From: G016234445 sp964438865
GTDB lineage: Bacteria > Chloroflexota > Dehalococcoidia > Tepidiformales > Tepidiformaceae
Assembly (NCBI GenBank): GCA_964438865.1
Contig: CAYTMI010000004.1
Span: 124,001-188,000 of the forward strand
DNA length: 64,000 bases
Direction of reading: 5' to 3'
Below, one piece after another: positions 57,473 through 64,000 of this stretch (the first letter of the stretch is position 1; each line of letters opens with the position of its first letter). A program made the translations under genes and the position numbers. The notes under the pieces are model-generated. The model had not been told where the DNA came from, searched no databases, and saw only the letters and a list, made by a program, of their open reading frames with translations.

Positions 57473-60025
57473 TCACACCACCCGTGCAAGGGAACCGCGG
57501 TCCGGGTCCTTTGTCACCTCAATCCGCTGGGGGAAGCGCTCCTTCAGCTCGTCGATGTGGGTGACCACGAGGATCAGCCGGAATTCGTCTTTGATCGCGG
57601 TGATCGCTTCCACCAGCCGGTCGATGCCCTCGGCGTCCTGCGTCCCGAAGCCTTCATCGATGATCAGCGTGGGGAGGGTGGCCCCCGCTCGCTGGGCGAG
57701 AAGCCGGGCGAGGGCTATGCGAAGCGCGAAATCGACCCGGAACGCCTCACCTCCGCTGTACATCTCATAGTCACGCGTCCCGAGGTCGTCGCTGATCCGG
57801 ATGTCCAGCGTGTCGACCATCTTCCCCGCCGCCGAGGCCCGCTGCGTGTGCAGTGACACGTGGATGCGGCCGCCGGTCATCCGGTCGAGCATGGCGTTAG
57901 CTTCGTATTGGACCGCCGGGATGGACTGGTCGATGAGCAGCGCCTGGACGCCGTTCTTGCCGAACGCCACGGAGAGGTCGCCGTAGATCTGTTCCTCTTC
58001 CTTCAGGGCCTTCATCTCGTCGTCCATCGCTTCGAGGCGGGCGCGGTTGGCGGTGAGCTGGTCGCGGCGGGCTTCGAGGCGGCCGAGGGCGAGGGTGAAG
58101 TCGGTCTGCTGCTTGCGGGCCTCAGCAAGGACGGCTTCGGCCTGTTCGAGCCGCGGGCGGACGTCGGTGTTGGCTTCGAGTTCGTGTTCGCCGGCTTCGA
58201 CCGCGGCGTTCGCCTCCTCGACGGCCTTCTCCGCTCCGGCGATGGATTCGCGGTCGTGGACAATCTGTTCCCGGGTCGCGTCGGCGGAGGATGCCGCCTC
58301 GGCGAGGGCGCGGTACTCGTCCTGCGCCGGCCCGAGTTCGCGGATCCGGGTGCGAAGGGCGCCGTGAGCGGCGGCGTCGTAGGCGACGGCGGAGAGCGCG
58401 GTCTCCGCGGCGGAAAGCGCAGCCCGCTCGTCCCGGCAGAAGGCGCCATCGGCCAGGACCTTCTCCGCCGCCCGGGCTTCGGCTGTGAGAGCGGGCAGGC
58501 GGTCGCGCGCTTGCGTGGCAGCAGTCAGTTGGGCGTGGAGGGCGTTCTCCCGGGCGCGGAGGGCGGTGTCGCGGGCCGAAACCTGTTGTGCAAGCGCGAC
58601 GGCCTGTGCCTGGAGGTCGTCGGCTTCCTTGACGGCGGCGGCCGCTGCCTCTTGGGCGGCCCGGTAGCGTTCCCCGAGTTGCTTGCGCTGGGCAGCGTAC
58701 TCATCGCGCAGTCGCTGGGCATCGCCAGGCCCGAGGGCGCTGCCACAGACGGGGCAGGTGGCTGCGGTGGCCTCAAGTTGCGCCTCCCTGGCTTTCAGTT
58801 CGTTGCCCTGCTCGATCAGGTGCTTTGCCTCCCCCGTATGGCCGGCGGCTTCTTCGCGGGCGCTCGATTCGCGGGCGCGAAGCTCCGTGGCGCGGGCGTC
58901 CAGCGTGGTGATCGCGTCTCGTTCGGGGCCCAGCGCGGCGGCTGCTGCCTCAATCGCAGGGAGCGCCGCGGCTGCTTCCATGGCCGTCTCGAGTTGCTTT
59001 GCCAGGCCGCCGAGCGCGGTTTCCAGGCGCGTGTGCTCCATCGCGATGGCCTGCTTGGCGGTCCGCGCGGCGGCTTCGTGGGTAGCGGCGAATCCCTGCT
59101 TCCCAACGGCTGCGTGCTCGGCCTTGCGGGCCGCCTCCAGCTCCTCGTAGCGGCTGGTGATCTCTTCGCGGTGCGAGACGGCTGCATCGAGCAAGGCAAG
59201 CCGCTCCTCCAGCGATGCGAGCCGTCTCCTTGCGATCGCGAGCGTCTCGGCAGCCTGGTCCCGGCGGCTCCGGGCATCGTCCAACTGCTGTTCGAACTGG
59301 CCGAGCGAGGCGCCCGCCTGGCGAAGCTGCCCCACGCCTTCATCGAGTTCGGTCACTTTCGGAGCGAGGGCGGCAAGCGTGGTCCGCAGGTTCTCCACCT
59401 CGGCCTCGACCGCGGGCAGTTCATCCAGTTCCTTTCGGGCTCCCTCAGCCTCCTGCCCGCGGAGGCTGGACTCGCGCGCGCGGTCCTTCTTGCGGTCGCC
59501 TGCCGCCGTGGCCAGGACTTCGTAGCGTTCGAGCCCAAGGATCTTCCGGAAGACTTCCTTGCGGTCGGCTGGGGCCTTCCTGGTGAACTCGTTCGAACGC
59601 CCCTGGACGATGAAAGCGCTGCTCACGAAGGTGTCGTAGTCGAGCCGGACGGTGCCCACCAGACGGCGCTGCGTATCCCGGAGCGTGCCTTCCGTCAGCG
59701 CCACCAGTTCGCCGTCTGCGCGGCGCTGGAAGAAGTCGAGGGCGCCGGTGCCGCGGCCGCGGGTGCGCTTTCGGACCACTTCGAAGACTTCCTTCTCGAC
59801 TTCGAATTCGAAGCGGACGAGCATCTCCTGTTCGCCGAGATAGATGCGGTCGTCTTCGAGGCGTCCACGCGCCTCCCCCCACAGCGCCCACGTCATCGCA
59901 TCGAGGAGGGCCGACTTCCCTTCCCCGTTGCGGCCGCAGAGGACCGCCGTGTGCAGTCCGGTGAAGTCGACGGTGCATTCCCGATAGGAAAGGAAGTTGC
60001 GGAGGTACAGGCGGCGAGGGATCAC
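57473..60025 (-). CDS. sbcC: Rad50/SbcC-like SMC ATPase
   Basis: 850 residues. Walker A GRNGEGKSALL at the N-terminus, long coiled coils with a central zinc hook CPVCG (about residue 426), then the ABC signature MYSGGEAFRVDFALRIALAR and Walker B LIIDEGFGTQD. With an Mre11/SbcD nuclease it would process DNA ends and hairpins. The start is GTG 60025, overlapping the stop of the preceding phosphoesterase gene (GTGA). Confidence 0.9.
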   Translation of the reverse strand: MIPRRLYLRNFLSYRECTVDFTGLHTAVLCGRNGEGKSALLDAMTWALWGEARGRLEDDRIYLGEQEMLVRFEFEVEKEVFEVVRKRTRGRGTGALDFFQRRADGELVALTEGTLRDTQRRLVGTVRLDYDTFVSSAFIVQGRSNEFTRKAPADRKEVFRKILGLERYEVLATAAGDRKKDRARESSLRGQEAEGARKELDELPAVEAEVENLRTTLAALAPKVTELDEGVGQLRQAGASLGQFEQQLDDARSRRDQAAETLAIARRRLASLEERLALLDAAVSHREEITSRYEELEAARKAEHAAVGKQGFAATHEAAARTAKQAIAMEHTRLETALGGLAKQLETAMEAAAALPAIEAAAAALGPERDAITTLDARATELRARESSAREEAAGHTGEAKHLIEQGNELKAREAQLEATAATCPVCGSALGPGDAQRLRDEYAAQRKQLGERYRAAQEAAAAAVKEADDLQAQAVALAQQVSARDTALRARENALHAQLTAATQARDRLPALTAEARAAEKVLADGAFCRDERAALSAAETALSAVAYDAAAHGALRTRIRELGPAQDEYRALAEAASSADATREQIVHDRESIAGAEKAVEEANAAVEAGEHELEANTDVRPRLEQAEAVLAEARKQQTDFTLALGRLEARRDQLTANRARLEAMDDEMKALKEEEQIYGDLSVAFGKNGVQALLIDQSIPAVQYEANAMLDRMTGGRIHVSLHTQRASAAGKMVDTLDIRISDDLGTRDYEMYSGGEAFRVDFALRIALARLLAQRAGATLPTLIIDEGFGTQDAEGIDRLVEAITAIKDEFRLILVVTHIDELKERFPQRIEVTKDPDRGSLARVV

Positions 60026-60801
60026 CCATCGCCCTCCGCGTCACGAGGGTCGACCCGGTGGAGCCGCCAGTTGACACCGGACTCGTCGAAGTCGACCACG
60101 GCGGCCCAGCCAGCCTTGCGGTTGGCGTCGGACAGGGGCATCGGCGCGCCCGAGTAGACAGCCGTGACGCCGCCGGTGCTGACATCGGCGTGGGGCTCCC
60201 AGTGGCCGAACGCCATGTAGTCCCAGTGGCCCGCGGCGGCCTCTATCTCCGACTCGCGGATGAGCAGCGACCGGTGCATCTCACCGTCTTCGCGGACGAA
60301 GTGGCCGTGCGCCATCGCGACGTGCCAGCGGTTGTCGACGCGCTCCGGGAGGCCCTGGAGCGGCTTGAAATGCCAGTCGCTGTCGAGGTAGGCGCGTCCC
60401 CAGAGGACGAGGTCGAGCCCTTCTGGTTCGATCATCGCGCCCGCGTGGTCACGGACGATGTGGAGGCGCTTCGCGACCGCTTCCATGTCGAACCGCCAGT
60501 AGATGCCGCCGGCGTCCATGGGGTCGTGGTTGCCGGGGAGGAGGAAGCTCTGGCCGGGGAAGCGGGCGATCTGGTGGGCCGCGAACATGACCGTGCGTTC
60601 ATCCACCCGCGCGTTGTCGAAGAAGTCACCGGCGATGATCAGCGCGTCGGCCCGGCTGGTGATCGCGAGGTCAATGACGCGGCTGAAGGCAGACTCCATC
60701 AGGTCGCGTCGGTCCGCCCACTTGCCGTCCGCGCTGCCGGTGTAGGCGCCGAGGTGGACGTCGGACGTGTGCACGACGCGGAGCGGGCGGCGTTCAGGCA
60801 T
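60022..60801 (-). CDS. Mre11/SbcD-like metallophosphoesterase, short form
   Basis: 259 residues. Metal motifs HTSDVHLGAY, IIAGDFFDN, LLPGNHDPMDAGG, MAHGHFV and FGHWEPH follow the calcineurin-like order (D-x-H, GD-x2-D, GNHD, H, G-H-x-x-x-H). It lacks the C-terminal capping domain of full SbcD. It starts inside the end of the longer phosphoesterase gene and overlaps the SbcC-like gene, so all three are translated together. Confidence 0.85.
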   Translation of the reverse strand: MPERRPLRVVHTSDVHLGAYTGSADGKWADRRDLMESAFSRVIDLAITSRADALIIAGDFFDNARVDERTVMFAAHQIARFPGQSFLLPGNHDPMDAGGIYWRFDMEAVAKRLHIVRDHAGAMIEPEGLDLVLWGRAYLDSDWHFKPLQGLPERVDNRWHVAMAHGHFVREDGEMHRSLLIRESEIEAAAGHWDYMAFGHWEPHADVSTGGVTAVYSGAPMPLSDANRKAGWAAVVDFDESGVNWRLHRVDPRDAEGDG

Positions 60802-62077
60802 TGGCGGTCTCCACCTCGGCGATGAGGTCGCGGGCGACGGTGAGCAAACGCGTCCGCCGGGCGTCGTCGGTGTTCTTGACCTTGAAGTAGAGGTCGAGGA
60901 CTTCGATTGGCGACGCTGCGTCGGGCTGGACCCCGGCGGGGAGGCCGCTCCGCCGCTCGTCGGGGAGTTCGACGTGGAGGCCAGCGACATAATGCGCTTC
61001 GTCGAGCATCCGGCGGACCTCCGGCGCGCGGAAGGCCGCCTGCTGGTCCTGTGACATCTTCACGTTCACCCTGACGATCGCGTCCTTCACGGCGGCGGCC
61101 TCAACCGCACGGCAGACTTCGGGCGTGGGGTCGGCGTCGCGGGGGCTCACTTCAATCGTGACGAAGCGGCGGGTGGGCACCTGCTGGAGGCGGGGGAGCC
61201 CGCTGCCGCCGATTCGAGCGCCGCGAGCGGCAGCCGGGTCGATATCGAACACCATGAATCCCTTCGGCTGGTCCTCTTCGCCGAAGTCGACCGGCTGCAT
61301 CGAACCGGCGTACCAGGTGGGTGTGCGCAGCTCCAGTTGCATGTTGTTGTGGTGGTGGCCGAGTGCGATGTAGTCGAAGAAGCCGTCGTGGAGTTCGCTC
61401 TTAAGGAGGGTGGGCGCGGTGCCGACCGTCATCCATTGCTCGCTGCCGGCGCGCTCTCGCACCAGCCAGTCGTTCATCGAGACGTGGCAGGCCAGCACGG
61501 CCGGGATGTCCGGGTCGAGGGCTTCGGCCTGCAGCCGGATGAGTTCGGACATCTTCTGTTCGACCTGGGCGTGGACCTGCTGGATGCTCATCGCGGTCAC
61601 GGCCGGGACCGCTGCCAGCAAATGCGACACCTGGGGCCACGGCAGGAACGGTACCTGGAGCGGCCCGGCACGCGTTTGGAGCACGGGCGCGACGAAGCCG
61701 TTGCGGGCGAACCAGTCGTTGTCGGCGACCGTGACGTTGGGCACGGCGAGGGTACGGAAGATCTCGAGCGCGTGAGCCTTCCCCTCGGCGTTCGGGAGGT
61801 CGTGGTTGCCAACGAGGAGGAAGGTGGCAATTCCCGCTTCGCTGAGCCTGCGGATGCGGGCGGCGAATTCGCGCTGGTGAGTCTGCGAAGGTTCGCGGGC
61901 CTTGTAGGCGTCGCCGGCGAAGATCACCGCATCCACGCCCTCCGAGAGCGCGTAGGCGACAAGCGCGTCGAGCGCGTCGAGGAAGTCCTGCATGCGCGAC
62001 GACCAGCCGCGTTCGGCGAGGGGCCGACCATAGGTTTCGACGCCGATGTGAAGGTCGGCGAAATGGATCACTCGCAT
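60794..62077 (-). CDS. sbcD: Mre11/SbcD-like DNA repair nuclease, long form
   Basis: 427 residues. HFADLHIGVE, IFAGDAYKAREPSQTHQ, LLVGNHDLPN, ACHVSM and LGHHHNN give the complete nuclease motif set, and ~150 further residues form the capping region and a C-terminal helical part that would contact the ATPase coiled coil (LDLYFKVKN...LLTVARDLIAEVE). It is the first gene of the module. Confidence 0.88.
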   Translation of the reverse strand: MRVIHFADLHIGVETYGRPLAERGWSSRMQDFLDALDALVAYALSEGVDAVIFAGDAYKAREPSQTHQREFAARIRRLSEAGIATFLLVGNHDLPNAEGKAHALEIFRTLAVPNVTVADNDWFARNGFVAPVLQTRAGPLQVPFLPWPQVSHLLAAVPAVTAMSIQQVHAQVEQKMSELIRLQAEALDPDIPAVLACHVSMNDWLVRERAGSEQWMTVGTAPTLLKSELHDGFFDYIALGHHHNNMQLELRTPTWYAGSMQPVDFGEEDQPKGFMVFDIDPAAARGARIGGSGLPRLQQVPTRRFVTIEVSPRDADPTPEVCRAVEAAAVKDAIVRVNVKMSQDQQAAFRAPEVRRMLDEAHYVAGLHVELPDERRSGLPAGVQPDAASPIEVLDLYFKVKNTDDARRTRLLTVARDLIAEVETANA

Positions 62078-62151
62078 GATCCTTCTATCCTACGAGGTCG
62101 CTGGGGCGCCGGATAGCCCGCGGAAGGGCGGCGCGACGGGTGTTGCCGCGC

Positions 62152-62652
62152 TCAGTCGAGGGCGCCGGTCATCGTCGTCAGTTGGCGGGCGTGGTCCTTG
62201 CAATGGATGCGGAGAAAGAGCAGCCATTCGCGCCAGTTGAGGTCGCCGAAGAACGGGTGATTCCACTTCATGTCGAGGAAAGCCTGGGGGTCGGCGTCGC
62301 GGACGTGGGCGTAGAGGGAGTCGATGGCCTCGCGGTGGCGGACGAGAATCTCGTCGCGGCTGGCGGGAAGGGGAGCGTCGTCGCCCGTCGGCAGCGCGCC
62401 GGTGTGGGCGACGTAGAGCACCGCCTGTGCGCCCTGGATGTTCGAACCGGCGGCGTGGCGGATGCAGTCCATCGGTGTCCACGTCTCGCCGGCGACCGTG
62501 ACATCGAGGTCCGCGGCGGGCACGGCGTTCGCGGCCGTGATGAGGTCCTGGACGCCTTCTTCCACGCGGCTGATGAGGTCCTCGATCGGCTTCTGCGCCT
62601 GCTGCTGGAGGTATCCTCGGATGCGGTCGTTTTCGGATACGGGGCTGGTCAT
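62152..62652 (-). CDS. DinB-family protein
   Basis: 166-residue four-helix-bundle protein. Metal-binding His residues are likely in CIRHAAGSN and RIHCKDHARQL, spaced as in DinB/YfiT proteins. Such enzymes often use small thiols such as bacillithiol or mycothiol. It lies 74 bases after the sbcD start, pointing the same way, but no overlap suggests coupling. Confidence 0.8.
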   Translation of the reverse strand: MTSPVSENDRIRGYLQQQAQKPIEDLISRVEEGVQDLITAANAVPAADLDVTVAGETWTPMDCIRHAAGSNIQGAQAVLYVAHTGALPTGDDAPLPASRDEILVRHREAIDSLYAHVRDADPQAFLDMKWNHPFFGDLNWREWLLFLRIHCKDHARQLTTMTGALD

Positions 62653-62683
62653 CGCGCTGCTCCGGGCGGGGTATCCGCGAAGG

Positions 62684-63376
62684 CTACCCGGGCAGGAGAA
62701 CCACGGCAACCGGTTCCGGGTGAGCGTAGGTCGTGAGCGTAAGGATGCCGCCAAGCAACCGCTCGCGGGCGCGGACGGCAAGCAGCCCGGGTTCCGGCAG
62801 GCGATGCCACGAATGGTCGAGGACGAGGAACCGGCCGCCCGGGGCGAGCACTCGCGCCGCTTCGCCGAAGACCTCCGTAGCGACGGGGTTCGGGAGATGG
62901 CCCAGCAGGTGGGTAGCAACCAGGACGGGCGCTGACTCGTCGGCCAGCGGGAGGGAGCGGGCGTCGGCGTGGACGGCGATGGCGCGTTCCGAGGCGAAGC
63001 CAGCGACGGCGTGGGCGCGTTCGACCATGAACGGTGAGAGGTCAAAGCCGGTCACGTCGACGCCGGGGAGGGCGTCTCCAAGCACCGAGAGCAGGTGCCC
63101 GGGCCCGCAGCCAAGGTCGGCCGCGGAACCGGGGGTGAGTGCGCGCACCCGGGCAGCGATGTGCCCGAGAACGCGGCCCTCCAGCGCGCCGTTGTAGAGC
63201 CGCGCGATCAGCGACTCGTAGAGCCTGACGCTGCCCCGGGAGAGGTAGCCATCCGGGAGGTAGTGCCAGCGGCGCGCGTACCACATGGGGTAGGACACGG
63301 AATCGTCGGCGACGGGCAGGGACTCGGCGTCACGGACGCGGCGGGCGAAGCGGCGGGGGCCGATGCGCGGGTACAC
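62684..63376 (-). CDS. class I SAM-dependent methyltransferase
   Basis: 230 residues. AADLGCGPGHLLSVLGDALP (motif I), VTGFDLSPFMVERA (acidic loop), VHADARSLPLADESAPVLVA (motif II/III) and APGGRFLVLDHSW. This is the Methyltransf_11 type. The start is GTG 63376. Substrate not identifiable. Confidence 0.82.
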   Translation of the reverse strand: MYPRIGPRRFARRVRDAESLPVADDSVSYPMWYARRWHYLPDGYLSRGSVRLYESLIARLYNGALEGRVLGHIAARVRALTPGSAADLGCGPGHLLSVLGDALPGVDVTGFDLSPFMVERAHAVAGFASERAIAVHADARSLPLADESAPVLVATHLLGHLPNPVATEVFGEAARVLAPGGRFLVLDHSWHRLPEPGLLAVRARERLLGGILTLTTYAHPEPVAVVLLPG

Positions 63377-63455
63377 GCCCCGATGCTACCGAACCGGCGA
63401 GACGCATGCACGGCCGGCCCGTAGAATCGGCCTCACCAACCACCGGGAGAACCCA

Positions 63456-63755
63456 ATGATCACGATCGTGGCAAAGCTGCAGGCCAACGCCGGCAAGGAG
63501 AACGACCTCCGCGCCGTCCTCACCGAGATGATCGGCAACGTCAAGAAGAACGAAGCCGGCAAGGCCGTCGCCTATTCTCTGCACACGAGCGACAGCGACC
63601 CGACGCTCTTCATGTTCTACGAGCAGTATGCCGACGCCGATGCCCTCGCTGCCCATGGCCAGACCGACCATATGAAGGCGATGGGAGGGAAGCTCGGGGG
63701 CCTGCTCGCTGGCCGCCCGGTGATCGAGCGCTACACCTGGATCGCGGGGGTATAA
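63456..63755 (+). CDS. antibiotic biosynthesis monooxygenase (ABM)-domain protein
   Basis: 99 residues with the dimeric alpha+beta barrel pattern ITIVAKLQANAGKENDLRAV...FMFYEQYADADALAAHGQTD HMKAMG. The family includes quinol monooxygenases (YgiN) and heme-degrading enzymes. TAGAAT at 63422-63427 is a probable -10, and GGGAGAA precedes the ATG. Confidence 0.82.
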   Translation: MITIVAKLQANAGKENDLRAVLTEMIGNVKKNEAGKAVAYSLHTSDSDPTLFMFYEQYADADALAAHGQTDHMKAMGGKLGGLLAGRPVIERYTWIAGV

Positions 63756-63805
63756 CTCCGGCCCTTCGTTGCCCGTACTCCCGGCGGCGCGCACGCTGCT
63801 AGCCG

Positions 63806-64000
63806 ATGGAACTGGTCCGGGCGGCGATCCTTGGCATCGTTCAGGGCCTGACGGAGTTCCTCCCGATCTCCTCGTCGGGCCACCTCATCCTCGTCCCCGC
63901 CCTGTTCGACTGGCCCGACCAGGGGCTGGCGTTCGACGTCGGCCTCCACATGGGCACGCTGCTCGCCCTTCTCGTTTACTTCTGGCGCGACTGGGCCAGG
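63806..64000 (+). CDS. uppP: undecaprenyl-diphosphatase (UppP/BacA), 5' part
   Basis: The first 65 residues are visible and the gene continues past the right edge. QGLTEFLPISSSGHLILVP contains the conserved Glu and SSSGH motif of UppP, which recycles undecaprenyl diphosphate for cell-wall synthesis at the membrane. The visible segment includes the first membrane helices. It starts 50 bases after the ABM-domain gene. Confidence 0.9.
   Translation, partial: MELVRAAILGIVQGLTEFLPISSSGHLILVPALFDWPDQGLAFDVGLHMGTLLALLVYFWRDWAR

Noticed and set aside
57860..60157. A 765-residue plus-strand frame opposite sbcC
   Set aside because: Antisense to a clear Rad50/SbcC gene with Walker and zinc-hook motifs; Leu/Gly/Arg-biased shadow.

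Overview
The window is GC-rich, densely packed bacterial DNA with short intergenic gaps, many GTG/TTG starts and many ATGA/GTGA start-stop overlaps. The gene set (a single long Rel, a nusA-ylxR-infB-rbfA-truB operon, a 46-residue DUF5679 zinc protein, a NusA with a long acidic tail, and several apparently leaderless promoters) suggests a Chloroflexota bacterium, perhaps near Dehalococcoidia/Tepidiforma-like lineages. That placement is inferred from family recognition; no search was run.

Backbone left (1-22474): hisS and rel are divergent, followed by PAP2 phosphatase, SDR, methyltransferase, aldo/keto reductase and inositol-monophosphatase-like genes. A minus-strand translation block follows (truB, rbfA, infB, ylxR, nusA), with an intrinsic terminator in the nusA leader. 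Next come an MmeI-like single-chain restriction-modification enzyme with an uncharacterised partner, proS, dtd, a regulator made of two fused TetR proteins, and an FmdB-type zinc-ribbon gene behind a near-perfect CIRCE (HrcA) operator. The region ends with tRNA-Pro(GGG).

Integrated element (22426-32580, about 10.1 kb): the 3' 49 bp of tRNA-Pro is repeated exactly at 32532-32580. Between the copies lie a tyrosine integrase, a zinc-ribbon protein with a WD40-type C-terminal cap, two small proteins, a PrimPol/RepA-type primase-helicase, a mobile-element-associated zinc protein, a complete IS21-family insertion with 7-bp target duplications, and a minus-strand operon of a mini-lipoprotein plus two paralogous mini membrane proteins. 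The 3' end of the primase-helicase gene carries six copies of the 9-mer AACTGTCCA as three inverted pairs, which looks like an iteron-type replication origin. No capsid, packaging or conjugation genes are present, so it reads as a small replicating integrative element or satellite. This is the most likely undescribed system in the window.

Backbone right (32581-64000): CPBP protease, secreted protein, MmcQ/YjbR, an HPF-cold-shock fusion, BCAM0308-type protein and acetyl-CoA synthetase. Divergent from the last is a five-gene 2-oxoacid/acetoin dehydrogenase operon (E1a, E1b, AcoX, E2, E3). A minus-strand operon then encodes DUF3237, two family III CoA-transferases, an M20 hydrolase and a methyltransferase. 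After an EamA transporter, VOC protein, anchored surface protein, MBL protein, TetR regulator, tRNA-Phe, epoxide hydrolase, NTF2-like protein and enoyl-CoA hydratase come a response regulator with a degenerate receiver and a repair module of two Mre11-like phosphoesterases with a Rad50/SbcC ATPase. The window closes with DinB, a methyltransferase, a monooxygenase and the start of uppP.
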